Positions 1 through 13,142 are shown, numbered from the stretch's first letter. The stretch is 41,114 bases of DNA from Halocafeteria seosinensis (GCA_001687465.1 LVLI01000588.1:1-41114); one strand, 5' to 3'. Notes: generated by a model from the letters alone, not told the origin. A program made the numbers and translations.

Positions 1-599
1 GTTTGGAAGGGGACGAATGCACGCAGAGTACCATTGCAATACACATGTGCATACACATGGACAGGGGGTGTTTTTTGCAGTGATTAAGGAACATGATTTC
101 GGAATGGAGCAACAACGATTGTATGAAAAATGACAAGGGTTCAGAGGATTCCAAGTTACAGTCTTCCCGGATGAAACTGGCCATGCCCCTTGAAGGCAGA
201 GCCATCTGTTAAAATAGGAACTATACATGTTCCTCACTACGTATATTACCAAATAGCACAAACTTCTTGTGATGAGATATACATTTTCGATGGATAATAT
301 TTGGTTACGCTCCAAGCGGGGAGGGTTCACCCCCCTTCTCTAAATCCTAAACCCGGAAATTGGGGCATGAAGTAAGAGGGAAAAGTTTTCCGTAGTTCAA
401 GAAATAAACGTACTTGGATCGATGCCGTCAAACAATATGTATATTTACCAGTTGTATTAGTCAATTACACCAGCTTCGTGTCGGCTACAAAACTCAATAC
501 TACCTGCAGTAATACAAAATATACTCCATAATACTGACGGTACTAAGGGAACCTCTGGAAACTTCATATTCCTTCAGAGTCTGCTACTGTTTTAAAGCC
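1..599. other. Left edge, no gene recognised
   Basis: I see no convincing reading frame, RNA gene or repeat here. It is AT-leaning unique-looking sequence upstream of the leucine-rich-repeat pseudogene and may hold its former promoter. Confidence 0.4.
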
Positions 600-1955
600 A
601 TGAAGTCCTTACTACAGATATATCTGCAAGCATGGCTGCAGTATCACCAGAGCGGGATAGATAGCGGGTACAACAAGTCTCCTGACACTCATTTGCCAAC
701 TGTTGTAGAGTATTGGTGTGCGGTAGCTATGGCTATACCGCACTCTGCTACTGAACACAATCGGAAGCGAAGTTGCCTCAATTCCGATGGCGTTCGAAGG
801 TGGATCTACGAGTTATCGTGGCCACAGTGCTGCTGGACTGTAGACAGCATGGAACTCCAGAATCTCCAGAGCTTTGGAAATCCCTTTCTAAACTTCTCCG
901 GGCATATCCAAGTGAACGCACAGGACGTAAAAAATGTTAGAATGGACATAGTGGGTCCCAATCTTCCCCCAGTTAAGTCAGTCAAAGTGACCGGCGGTAA
1001 TTGCGTTCTTCCCGATTCGTTTTTTAGAGTCGTCGGACATCTTAGGGATTTGACGTCACTCATTGTAAGAAAGTCGGTGGTTACGGATTCTACCTTCAAA
1101 CATTTGTCCAACCTGGAGTCGTTAGATATGTCTGGTTGCAATGAACCAATGATTACGGACTCTGCTTTCCGACACTTGGGCGACTTGCGGTCACTGAATA
1201 TGACTTTCTGCAATCAGTCATCGATTACGGATTCTGCTTTCCGACACTTGGCCAACTTGCGGTCACTGAATATGAGCTGGTGCCAGCAATCAACGATTAC
1301 GGATTCTGCTTTCCAGCACTTGTTCAACTTGCGGTCACTGAATATGAGCGGCTGCAATCAATCATTGATTACGGATTTTGCTTTGCAGCACTTGGTCAAC
1401 TTGCGGTCACTGAATATGCAGGCATGCAATCAATCAACGATTACGGACTCTGCTTTCAAGCATTTGGCCAACTTGCGGTCACTGAATATGCAGGCATGCA
1501 ATCAATCAACAATTACGGACTCTGCCTTCCAACACTTGACCAACTTGCTGTCACTGAACATGAGTTTTTGCCAACAATCATCGATTACGGACTCTGCTTT
1601 CCAGCACTTGCCCAAATTGACAGCGCTGGATATACATTTCTGCAATCAATCAACGATTACATACTCTGCTTTCCTACACTTGGCCAACTTACGGCATAGA
1701 ATTTGAGCGGCTGCAATCAACCACCGATCACGAACTCTGCCTTCCAACATTTGTCCAAAGTGGAATTGTTAGATATGTCTGACTGCAATCAATCAACGAT
1801 TACGGGGTATGCTTTCAAGTGCTTGGTAAAATTGAAATCACTGGATCTTCTGCGATCAATCAACGATTACGGACTCTGCTTTCCGACACTTGTCCATTGC
1901 AGTTACTGAATATGGAGCTCTGCTATCCATCAACGTCTGCGTTTGAACATTAACT
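600..1955 (+). pseudogene. Decayed leucine-rich-repeat protein gene
   Basis: From the ATG at 600 a frame of 368 codons is open. From residue 161 it consists of 24-residue leucine-rich units with the pattern ITDSAFxHLxNLRSLNMSxC, about eight intact copies. This resembles short cysteine-containing LRR arrays found in protist and giant-virus proteins, which usually act as protein-binding scaffolds; the partner cannot be told. The N-terminal 160 residues match nothing I know. Near 1690-1705 one base is missing relative to the other units, so the frame stops at TAG/TGA and the array continues in another frame (1703-1860). A further deletion near 1845-1860 and another near 1893 shift the frame again before the array fades out around 1955. 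Because the units remain recognisable across three shifts, I read this as a recent pseudogene rather than an intron-containing gene, although sequencing errors could also cause single-base shifts. Confidence 0.7.
1080..1944 (+). repeat. 72-bp coding tandem repeat, about 12 units
   Basis: Units of 72 bp start at residue 161 of the frame (nt 1080) and repeat in register. Some neighbouring units are nearly identical at nucleotide level (around 1405-1545), while the first and last units are diverged. That gradient suggests recent unequal crossing-over in the middle of the array. Confidence 0.8.
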
Positions 1956-2070
1956 GGGGTGCAGCGAGAAGCTCCGCTGTCTGCAGTGATGATACCAAGG
2001 CGGGGAATACAAGCGTATGTATGCTGATTCAGTGGGGTTCTTGCTCGCAACATCTCCGGCGTCCTCCACC

Positions 2071-2475
2071 ATGTTCGAACTTCGCAGCGGGTTCATAAAC
2101 TCCCTTGAAAAATATATCCATTGAGAGCCCGTCTCTTTTGCCTACGATCGACACATCGATCCTGACGGACGACATCATACACGTTTTCCGCCTTCAAACG
2201 TTTGTTCAATTCATATCAACAACGAAATCCTGGAGTCGTTTAACCAACAACAGCCAGTCGACAACCACGTCAATTTTACATTCGAAAGTTTTCCCATTGG
2301 CACCGAAAGCGAATACATACAACCAAATGCAGTCGCTGCCTTCGTACATCAGGTCAGCTGTAGGATCAATCAATGGAAACGGACCGAGCCGGAGCAATCA
2401 GCTACACACAGCTACAGGATTAGCAAGGCGCAAACTCAAGCCGACCAGATCTCCTGGATTCCTCGTAACTTCTAG
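2071..2475 (+). pseudogene. Possible coding remnant with in-frame TGA
   Basis: An ATG at 2071 opens a frame beginning MFELRSGFINSL that hits TGA at 2122 and then stays open to TAG at 2473-2475. The read-through stretch (about 116 codons) has a protein-like composition and contains no further stop. I do not recognise it. It may be the 3' part of the LRR locus, a separate dead gene, or chance. The stop codon directly abuts the palindrome that follows. Confidence 0.25.
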
Positions 2476-2498
2476 CACGGCCGTATCATACGGCCGTG
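2476..2498. repeat. Perfect 23-bp palindrome
   Basis: Two 11-bp arms (CACGGCCGTAT and its exact reverse complement) flank a single C. It could form a hairpin in RNA or bind a dimeric protein. It lies right after a stop codon, but I cannot say whether it acts as a 3'-end signal. Confidence 0.75.
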
Positions 2499-2509
2499 AT
2501 TTCGAGTAA

Positions 2510-2848
2510 CAGGCACACCTGCAAACGACCAACTGCATACGCAAGTCGAGAAAACGCTATACACGTACAATAAGCCAATCACTTATGATCATAAATACAT
2601 TTCAGCACTTAACCTCTACTGATACTCGACTTCAGTCGAATTGAATTGGTAATGCTACCCAAGTGACGAAAGTTAAGGCAAGGTTGGAGCTCGGCGTACG
2701 TAGCCGAATTCATCCTACCGTAAGTGTAGAGAATGATCGGTGCCTTACTACATTTCTTCTGTAACTCCAGTGGAAGCATGTGTGAATTTTTTGCACGATA
2801 CTAAAGAAACTAGTCTATAGTCCGTCCGTCCACAAGGCTCTCCTTTGC
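2510..2848. other. Intergenic, 3' side of GCN1
   Basis: No gene is seen. It includes a 12-bp palindrome (TTATGATCATAA, 2583-2594) and a small hairpin (TCGACT/AGTCGA, 2626-2639). It probably contains the GCN1 3' UTR on the minus strand. Confidence 0.4.
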
Positions 2849-5800
2849 TTACAAAAATTCGTCATCGCTATCTTCATGCTCCTCTTGCTCAGTATGCTTG
2901 TGAGGCCGTCGAGCAAACTGCTGGAAGATCGCTAGAATTCCTTCGTCAGCAGATCCGCTCTTCTGATACCTGTTGAGCAATTCGTCGAACTTGTCTTGCC
3001 TCTGTACACGCAAATAAATGGTGACACAATATTCCGCACTTCCCTTGACACCATTGTTTGTATCTTGCAAACACCTTGCAAGTACAGGCAAAAAAGTTGA
3101 CAAGTTAGTTGCGGACCGTAAAATATTAGAATTTTTGTTCACCCGGGCTACAGACAGGACCGCAAGGCGCCGGACATCTTTCACACTTGATCGCATAGCC
3201 ATTAGTAAAAGCCTTTTAAGTTCTTCCTCACGAGCGATGACAGCATCGCGCAACTCAGCATTGTCCTCGTTCGCACCAGCCCACGACAAGATGACACCCA
3301 GCGTTGCTCCAGTAGCTTCTTGGACTACGTAGCTACCCGACCCCACAGCTGCGTGAAGACGGTCCAATATTCCCTGATTCAACAGATACACTAAATGCGA
3401 CGGATGACCTTGTTTGAACGCCATCCTAACACAATGAACTTGAGTATGCTGGTACCCTGAGGAGGGGGCCTCCTCTAGTAACCGCTCCAATATAACAGAA
3501 GCGTTTTCATCTGATGCATCCATGAAAGCTAGCATAGCCCCCAAAGACATGCCTACCAGTGTCCGTGTTAAATCATCTTCGTCCTCAAAGAACCTAAGGA
3601 GAAGGTCACGCGCTTTAGCTCTGAAGGAGCCACTAACTTTAGCCCCAGCGTTCCGAATCACTTTGAAAAGTGCCTCCAGCATAGCATCTTTTATCCCACC
3701 AACAGCAGAAGTGATGTTATTACACAGCTCATTTATTAGAGGATCAACCCGAGGAGCCAGATGCATTAATTGACCCAGGGCTCCAGCGCTCTCAGACCTC
3801 ACCGTTTTGTTCGCATCATTCAGAGTACGAACGAAGGTAGTCTGGAGCTGAGGAAGGAACGGCTTCAAAGCGACACCACCTTTTTCCATCACCAGCCGAA
3901 GGGTTTTCAAAATCTCCTGTTTGACAGATGCAGGGAACTTATCTCCAACTGTCCGAATTAGAGGGCCTGTGATTTTGATAAAGTACGGCTTTAGCGCATC
4001 TGCATTGGTGGAATTGACGACAATACCGAGCCCTCGAGCAGCAGTTTCTCTCGTCTGCGAGTCGCCATGCAAAAGAGCCTTTTGGTAAACAGGAAGAAGG
4101 GGCTCGATACCTTTCTTCATACTGAACCCCGGCATCTCAAACTCCCCATGGACATTTCGTTGGTCTGAAACGAGAAATCCCGCCCTATTCTTTGCTTCAG
4201 AAACCGCCGATGATATGCAATCATTTATGAACCTCATGTGGTTCACTAAACGATCAGGACCGCAAGCTGTGGCCAAGCTATTTAGGGAGTTCCATGCTTG
4301 CTGCAGTGTTTTCGGGTGAGATCCATCGGCCAGCGTGTAAAGCACCTCTTTCAGCAACATTGGCAGCAGGTCTTCGTAGTAGCTCACTTCCTTTCCAGCG
4401 CAAAACTCACCCAAAATCCATAAGCAAACCCATTTCCGATGCTGACCCTGCTCTTCTAGCTTTCCAACAAGCTCTCTAAGCAAGAGCTGTACACTTTCAG
4501 TATTCACAGAAAGCAGGGTGGAAGTAGCGTACCCTGCAAGGTCCGATTCTAATATGCTTTCAACGTCATCATCCGTAGGCTTCCCTTTGTGTTCAGCACA
4601 GAGAGTCTTAATAATGGCTGGGATGATATTTTTAAAGTGGTCTCTCAATACATCTCCACTAATTTCGGAGATCGCTGCTAAAGCTCTTAAATGATATTCT
4701 GACAGAGGTGCTACAGTGAGCCGTGGGACGAGATAATCTACCATTCCTTTGTCCTGTGACAGCATTTCTTTCAAACCACGCAGAGCCCGCGAAGACTTCT
4801 CCGCATCTGGATCGTTTATCTCGTCCAAAAGGTTGGGAATGGTTGACTGGACAATCTGGTCTCCAAGACGCTCATGCAGAGCACTGAATGCTTCAGCAGC
4901 CGCCTCCTGGACTTGGTATTTATCATGACTCAGGGCTGTCCGGATATGCGGGACTAGCGACAAGAAATACTCTTCAACACTCCTCTTAGTACTTGCACGA
5001 GCCAATTCACTTATCCCAAAACACACTCCTTGTATGGTTTTCATGTTGTTGCTTTCCAATCCCTCACTCAATAAAGGGACTATTTCTTTCAAAACTGTTT
5101 CCCCAATCTTTTTCATAACATCTCCTAAACATTTGCTCGCAATGATTCTATGGTCTTCTTCTTCGGAACACAGTAGTGCCAGGATCTTGTGCGTTAAGGG
5201 GGAAAGAATATCGTGCAGTGTCCTTGGTGGGTGGTTAACCAAATCTTTCCACTCCTTTACGGCGGCTTGACGAACAACATTACTAAGATCGAACCGGACG
5301 AGAAATAGCGATGATAAGCAGTCAGACAGTTCTTCCTCACCTATGTGTTCCGCAATCGTAGACAGAAATGAATCGCTTTCTCCAAAAGGTTTTGATATGT
5401 CGGCCTTGTAGTTGTCTTCCATGGTCGAGTTCGTATTTACAGCAGGGCCACTCGAGCCGGAGGCCTTGACCCCACCTACTCGTTGTAGCAACAATGATAG
5501 CAAAGTAATACAACTTTCTCGGATTCTCCAGTTTTTGTCAAAAAGACAATTTTTCAAAGTAGGCAAGATTTTCTCCGTGTCTGTCAGACAGTGCCGCTCG
5601 AGGATCATTTTTCCCGCTTGGAAAGCGACATCTCTAATATTTTCGCGGTCGTCGCTCATACCAGCTACAACGTTTGGAAGCACCGACTCTATATATCTTG
5701 AAAATTGCCCTTCTAAAGTGGATGGAAGAGACGCAAGCGTCCAAAAGTACCCTTCTTTAAGCAAGGGGGAGTCGCTGGTATTTAGCTTAAGTACATCGTT

Positions 5801-8800
5801 CAACCAATTCTCAAAGACACCGGAGCTTTGTGCCCAATAATACGCACACGAGGCTTGCGCCGCCCCCGAACGTTCAGCTACGGACGTTGAGCTTTGCATA
5901 GTCTCCCATAACCAAGTCGAAATTTCGTATTCTTCCATTGTCGAAAAGCCAATTCCCGAGGCCAGCGACCCCAGAGCGTTAGCGGCAGAATGGCGGACAT
6001 CTGGGATAGGATCAATACAGACCTTTTTAAGGACTGGTATAATAAGTGGCAAATAAGGAACAATATCTTCAGGATTGGAAACTAGTGAAGAGATGTTGCT
6101 CACAAGAACACATGCCTTCCGTTTTGTTGCAGCGCTCCTTTCGCGCAAGCCGCGTCGAATGACTGGCATAACCAGTGCCAGCGACGCGGGATCAATGGCA
6201 TGACTGAAGGCCGACTCACTGAGGGAGCTTAAGCAGTCATTTGTGGCTTCAGAGGGGTTAGCAAGAGCGTTGATCAGCTTCGGTACAAGCTGCGCAATCT
6301 CAGGATTCTGAATTACTTCACCTATGTCGCTCAATGCGCGTCGGCAAGCACTCTGCACTTTAGGATGAGTGTCAGTGAAGCTCTCAATTAATCTAGGAAC
6401 TATTTGAGGAAGTGCCTTTGACAGTTGTTTTGGAGCGCAATAAGCCATATTCCCCAAAAGAGTTAGAGAAGCTCGCTTGCTCCTCCATTCCACGTCTTGT
6501 GTACCTTTAAGCAAACTTGGTAAAACTAGCTTAACTCCATGGCTAGTCAGGTTTCCCATAATTACTTTGGAGGCTTCCTCTGCCACATCTCGCACTTGTT
6601 CCTTGTCATCACTATAAGCCTTGAGAAGCAACGGAACGATTCGCACAATGTACGGTTCAAAAAGCATCTTCAGGGTGTCAAAAAGACATTCAAATGAAAC
6701 AATCGCCCCTTCGCGGGCTGCCACAGTCCTGTCTTGGGCCGCTTCTTCTAAGGTAGATATAATGTCCATGGAGCGCAATACCGATATTCCCGCACCCTTT
6801 ACGCACCCAGCGAGAGCATATGCAGCACCTCGTCTTTCGCCGTATGTTTCCGCCCCGGTGATCACTGCCAAGATATTAGAGAAAGTTGAATGCATTTCCG
6901 ATTTCTGCTTTTTGACTAAAGGGGGAAGACACCGTGCAACTGATCGTTGCACAGGCTCGGAAGGTGTGTTCCGGGAAGCGTCCACGAGTGTGTGAATAGC
7001 ATATAGAACCTTAGCGTCAGTATCTTCCAAATGTTTCGCTGCAGCGCCCAGCATAAGGACCGTTCCCTCTCGCTGAAAGTCAAATGAGCTCTCATCTTTG
7101 GCAGCAATATCTGATTGATGCCCATGCGCCATGAAATCTTCAACGAACCTCATAATATCTTCACACTGAGATTGGCCGTACATATCTACTAAGTTCAAGC
7201 AAGTATCCAACGCCGTCAGTCGCACATCAGAGTTCATATCGGCTAGGCCTCTTTGCACAAGGAACTTTAAGACCACTAACAGTTGGTTACGCTCAAGGAC
7301 TTGTTTTCTGCACATAGAATCAAAGCAGGCCAAAACGGAACACCGTTTCCAAACCTGTTCGTGAGAAATGTCTGGACCATCATCTTCACCTTCTTCAAAG
7401 GCCGACTTTAGATCCGCTAATGTATTAGGGATTTGGTCTCTATGAACGAGTAAAAATCCGGCAATTGCATCACCAATGAGAGTCCGCGGGGCATTATCTG
7501 AAGCACCAATGTATTGCTTTAAAATTTGCCAGCTTGAACGAGGGAGAGAAAGGTTGTATTGTTCCCAGAATCTTTCGGCACGTTCCTTAAGAGATTCTTC
7601 TGGGTCGAAGCGCGACATAAAGAGACGAACAAGCACCAGTACCGCGGCTTTCCAAATTTCTTCGGTACCAGAAGAAACTTCGCCACTACAAACAGCTGTG
7701 ATACTCTCTTCGTACGTCTCATGAACTTTCTCCAAGCATCCCTGTATCACAATTCTTACATCAGATACTTTAGAAATGCTTCGTAAACTTATTAGAACCG
7801 GATACAATTCCGCCGGCAAAATGACACCTTCCGATGCACTTGAAGGGGCGACCTTGCAAAGTGATTCTAAAAGCTCGCTGGGTGAAGGCTCTAACATTAG
7901 TTTGTCCGCAGTTAAAGAAAGGAGGACACTGAATATTTGGCATCGCGCTGCCAGATAACGGAAAAAGGTGGCCATATCTGCAGTCACTGAACATTGCTTG
8001 ACCATTCCTTGGGAGGCCACGCCCTGGTCTGTGGTTCCAATATGAGTGATACACTGCAAAATACCAGTTGCAGTTCTGCAATTTTGGATATCGACGAGGT
8101 CACCAATATCGGGAGACCACACGATATCGAAACCGTGTGCCACAGGATCTGCCATGGCATCCTCTCCTTTCAATTGTCTGTGACCGCAACTGAGACCGAG
8201 GCGTGGAGTGAGATCCCTTGCCGAACCGATTTGCTCACTCAGCATGCGATAAGCCACACCTCTGTAGTCGGACAACGGAAAAGAACTTACATATGAAAGA
8301 ATTATTGGTACGCATATGCTGCCCGTAGCTTCTCGAAATGTGTAAGAAACAATTTGTGAAAGAAAAGGAAAGCATTTTTCAATGGCTTGTTGGATATCAT
8401 CAGCTTCTTCCGGAAGAAAAACGTAAAACGCGGAAGGATCATTATCCTGTTGGAGTCTAGAAGGTGACTCCGTTGACGTAGCACCACCCATATTCGTATC
8501 GAACGATTGCAGCGCTGCATCCCGTAGTTCCTTCACTCGCTGCACAACCGCTCGGCAACGCTGATCTAAATTATACTCTGACATTTTCTGAATTGCCACA
8601 ATCACATCGTAAAATTTCTCCAGAGACTTTGGAAGGCGCAGATTATTTTTGCTCAACGCTTCATATAGTGTTTTCATAGACTGTCTTGCAGGCTCCATTC
8701 CAACAGAAGACTGCAGCAAGTGACAAAGGCGAGGAAACACAAGATCCATTAGGGTAGAGGACGCTCCTGGGTTGTGTCTAACGATAGTGTCAAGCGTCTC

Positions 8801-11800
8801 CAAAGAATTTGCGATCCTGTCATACATTAGCTGAACGTACACCCTAACGCTATCCTGATAATGCAACTTTGCCTTAAATTCTTCGGAGGACTGGGTGCTT
8901 GAAGAGCTTTCTTGGATAGGGGAAAATTCTTCCTCGGCATCGTCATCGCCGCCGAAACTCGATATCCCCAGACGTTGGGCTCTCTTCTTACCTACTCGGT
9001 TCTTCTTTATATTGCGGTTTCGTCGATATTCTATTTGCCTGCTTGAGGAAGCAATGTCCACAAGTTGCCCTTGGGGAGCCTGCCAAATGGATATCTCGTT
9101 CAATGTAGATCCTCCGATACCGCAAGCAATGGAGGGAGGGGAAATGTCATCTGTAAGCTTACGGCTCTTGAAAACCGAGCGGGCCGCACAAGTTACGTCT
9201 GTGAGTTCATCTTGCAACAACGAATCCAATTGGCGGAAGATCCAAGGTAGAATTTTGCAAAATACAATGTGTCTCCCACCAGTTCCGGTAAAGCTGTCTT
9301 GAGAGCCGCAAAGTTCACGCGCAAAAGGAAATACCCCAGATGCCAATGACGACAAAAGACCCTGGGAAGCCTGTCGAAATAGTCTGTTCGGACTTAGAAC
9401 ACCACTGGTACTCATAAGCCAGCTTGTAAATGCATTCATGGTATGTCCGCGCTGAAGCAGCAAGTCTAACCCTGACGGTTCAATGCACACCGAACTATTG
9501 GAACCAGAGGACTGACTCTTGGTTAGCTGAAGCGTATCCTTTTTTGCCTCAACTGACGACGCTAACAAATTTGCAGGCTCCGTCGTCGATGGAAAATCAT
9601 GCAATTCACAGAGCTTCATGTAAATATTCCTCCAGTTGTTCCAGGCTATTCTGTACGAGCCGCTAACGAAAGGATGATGCACCAGTAAAGCAAGAACGGG
9701 TAGAAAATCCACACAGGCCGGCGGCTCACACAACTCTTCCTTATGTTTACTCCTAACGAATCGGGCATTCTCTCCAACAAATACATCCCCTATGTTCCAC
9801 TCACAAGAAGTCACAAAACGAAGTGGGCTGGCATATTGCATCAACTGTCGCCCTTGTTGAGGAGAGGGGAAGGCACTCGTTATCGAAAAGAGCATGGCCA
9901 GTGCCTCCACGAAGTTCTCCTGGGAAATACTACCGTAGCCTTGAAAATGTTGTCCGAGCCGTTGCCCCCGACTATTCGATGCTGAAGAATGCTCAGAGTC
10001 AACAGGTTTACCACTTAACATAACGTGATACTGCTCACGACGGAGGTCGAGGCTCACCTCAGCAGAAGGCGAAATGAGACAGTTTGAGCTTGGTAAAAGG
10101 GCTGAGGACCTTCCAGTCATCGATTTAACAGCATCGCGTTCTTCGGCAACCATCTTTTCAGAAGCTCTAAACACAATCTTCGCCATCGCATGCAGAAGAC
10201 ACGTAAATACAGGAGCGATAGACGAGACAACATGACGAATTTTGTGCAGAGTAATTTCCCGGATCATCCAGTTAGGATGGCAGATCAAATGAGTGAGAGC
10301 AGTAAAGACTGGCGCGGTCTCCTCTGCCAGATTGGCACCACTGTTGACATTTTCCAGCGCATATCCCACGGAGTTTTTTGAACTTCTGGTATTTATCTTC
10401 TTGTCAGTTGAAAAGTCTACCAGCTCCTTCAGGCCAGAGGCATCGTACAAACCGTCACTACCGATACAATTCTTCCCACTCAAATCGGATTCAATCTTTG
10501 ATACCGCACCATCGTCCAAACAATTGACCCTAGAGTTCTTCTGAGCCTTCTTCGAGAGCTCCAACGCAGTACCAAAGATGCTAGCTATTGCAGCAGCACG
10601 GGAGAGCGTGTCGGTAGCATCTTCATCAACGGTGAACAAACATTGAGAGACCAAGGCGCATTTGTTACTACACAACAGCGCTGGTAAATTAATCCCTAGA
10701 GACCCATTCTCCCCTTTGTCAGATTTCGAAGGACCTTTGCTTTCAGCGACCGCAGTCTTCTTTTTTCCTTGAGATTTCGCAGCAACTTGAAGTGCTGGTG
10801 GAAGTGGTTTGCCACCCTTTCCACCTTTACCTCTTGCAGGAAGAGGAGCCCGTACACCTTCACCGGCACCAGCTCTGCCTGAGGCGCCGGCGGTGGGCGA
10901 CTGCTTGGATGCAATCGCGCTGGAGCCATCTAGAAGCATTCTCCGAGCCTCTTCGGATTCCTCAGATAGATTTGCTAGCACTGCCACTGACTGAATGCTG
11001 GCATCTATGGCTAGCTGATATCGAAAAGATGCCTCAGAAGCATCAAAGTTCAATAATTTCTCCGCCTGCTGCCGGAGTGGCGATAAAAAGTTATCCTTAA
11101 TATGGGCACGCAGCTGTGGCACTTCAGACGCCATGCGCAGGCATTCAAGAGAGCCAATCAATTGCGTTCGATCAGCTGCTGATGCTTGGTCGGCAGTCAT
11201 TTTTTGTGCGTTTTGCAAGCACTTAGAGAACCAGGTGTTAACTGTCGATGGTAACTTCCCACATAAAGACATCCCTTTACCCAAAGCTCTAGTTGCTGCA
11301 CGGATAACGTCTGTATTTGACTCTGTTGGGATGTACGCGACCAAACTTTCGAGCATGCTCCCAATGGATACGCCTTCTTCATCAGGGACATATATTCTTT
11401 CATTCTTTTGCAGCCCATGAAATGTCGCATGTAAGAGGCCTATGACACAAAGGCGTTGGCTCCATTTCGGTACCTTTGCCTTTTGATTGACAAGATATGT
11501 CTTGATTGTATCGCCAACAGCATTGGGAATACTTGTATCCGAAGAGCGTACGCACATCGTCTCAAATAGGGAAACGCAGCCCTCTTGCTGTTTCTGATCA
11601 AAGCCCGGAAGCTCATGAAGCAGGTCCCGAATTAGGCTACCAGGAAGTAGGTTCTCCGGAGCAAAAGAAGAAGCATGCATCAACTGGGTTAGAGCAAACA
11701 GTCTATTCACGGTAGACTCTACATCGGCGCAAGCCTCTGCGACAACGGAAGAAACTGTAGCCTCGTCCGCATAGCCTACAACGGATGCTAACAGGAAACG

Positions 11801-12706
11801 GTGTCCTCCTAGTTGGGGATAGTGTAAATGGGCGCGGACGGCTCGTCCGGCAAACTCCCTCCTGCTAGAGCGCCAAATTCGAGTGATGGTGGAGTCCCCC
11901 TGGCTCTCAATTTTTTGGAAACAGTTACTAATGGTTCCCACAGGACAAGCATCCTCGTTGAGAATTTCCTTGGAAAACATATGTTCAGCAATGGAGTTCG
12001 AAGCACGTAATAAAGGGAAGAGGTTAGACACGGACTTTTTCACCAATCCAGGAGCGTACCGCTCAACCCTCCAGCATATCTTCATCTGTGAAAAACAGTA
12101 CCGACGAAGTAACAAACACCACATGAATATAGCCATTTATTTCATGAGCGTCGCCGAGGTTTCGCTGAGAGAACATACCAACTGTAAGACCAAGGATTTC
12201 AGTGGAGCCGTAGTCGGACTGGTATCCCCACTACATGCCGATGCTAAGAAGTAACAGAGACTGCCCTGAAGGAACAACCATTCATGTCCGGCGGTGGTAT
12301 TGGTTTCGTTCTTCCGTAGAACTGCAGTGGCCATGAAGCCAAATTCACCCACTGACGGTTTTCTACTATTGCCACCACCGACGAACATTCACTAACCTTT
12401 ATCCATCCATGATTCCAGAGCCCTGTGACTGGGTTCTCCACACTTGCCCAATTCCGCCATCACGTTTCGCACAGACTGTTTATAGCCATTGTGAAAGAAT
12501 CCATACCGGGAGTAAAATAGAAAGGAATTTATCCTCTCATAATGCTCCTGAGTGGCTATGGAGGCGATAGAATCCTTGTTGTCCTTGATGTATTGTCTGA
12601 GTTCTTCCACGACAACTCGCCGTTTCGGGGCGCTTGAGCGCGCTTTGGGCTCTTCGAACAAGTCCTCGAACTCATCCAATCGCTCATTGAGCGCTAAGTC
12701 TGTCAT
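2849..12706 (-). CDS. GCN1: GCN1, activator of the GCN2 eIF2-alpha kinase
   Basis: My model joins 12706..12397, 12321..12179 and 12085..2849 on the minus strand, giving about 3,229 aa; known GCN1 proteins are about 2,600-2,700. GCN1 is a giant HEAT-repeat protein on stalled or collided ribosomes that passes the uncharged-tRNA signal to GCN2. The middle and C-terminal parts match well: KLFEPYIVRIVPLLL, NLTSHGVKLVLPSLL, MAYCAPKQLSKALPQIVP and the LKPFLPQLQTTF block. The first exon (MTDLALNERLDEFED...) aligns with the start of GCN1 through its ELGKC/RALESW-like segment. Introns are 75 nt (GTTAGT..GCAG, phase 1) and 93 nt (GTATGT..ACAG, phase 0); the last exon runs 9.2 kb without interruption. 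A Gly/Lys/Ala-rich insert (about residues 539-612) and an acidic C-tail ending DSDDEFL add length. The ATG at 12136 lies inside the second intron and is not the true start. It shares a divergent promoter region with LIN9. Confidence 0.95.
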
Positions 12707-13142
12707 CTTTGACTGAATGTTGACGTGTATATCACCTGGAGAATTTGTGTAGTTTGTGAAAGCTCCACCAACTCCACGTCAACGGCGCTCACGTATTTGT
12801 CTATTCCCCGATGTAATATAGATAGACTACTCTGCGATTTCAGAGTAGTGAAAGGGTCTATTCACCAAGTAAATTGCGTAAAAATGAGTCTATAAGCCCT
12901 CGAAACACGAGCATTGTGTCAGTGTGGGGGCTTCTATCCTGTCCTGGGCGACAAACTTTTGTTGGACTTGAGTCAATTCAAGCAATCTTTCCGTCGAGTG
13001 AAAGAGCAAATTCAAAAAATAAAGGAGACTGCCTTGTTTAGAGCCATCATGGAGGTGAATGCAGGTACTCTTTGGATCAGTTTGATGGTTTCCTATCTTC
13101 GTTATCGTCTAATTTATCCCGATACTTGAAAGCGTCAGGGAA
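12707..13142. promoter_or_regulatory. Divergent GCN1/LIN9 intergenic region with hairpin
   Basis: These 436 bp separate two divergent start codons and should hold both promoters. At 12826-12849 there is a perfect 9-bp stem (ACTACTCTG/CAGAGTAGT) with a 6-nt loop. An alternative outer stem (ATAGAC 12822-12827 with GTCTAT 12854-12859) makes it a compound inverted repeat. A frame from 12916 to 13129 looks partly protein-like and could include a LIN9 5' exon (see the LIN9 entry). Confidence 0.45.

Noticed and set aside
1280-1699. Second open frame through the LRR array
   Set aside because: A frame shadow of the 72-bp repeat; it shows periodic residues only because the DNA is periodic.
12086-12136. 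ATG at 12136 as the GCN1 start
   Set aside because: It lies inside an intron with good GTATGT and CAG ends, and two upstream exons match the GCN1 N-terminus.
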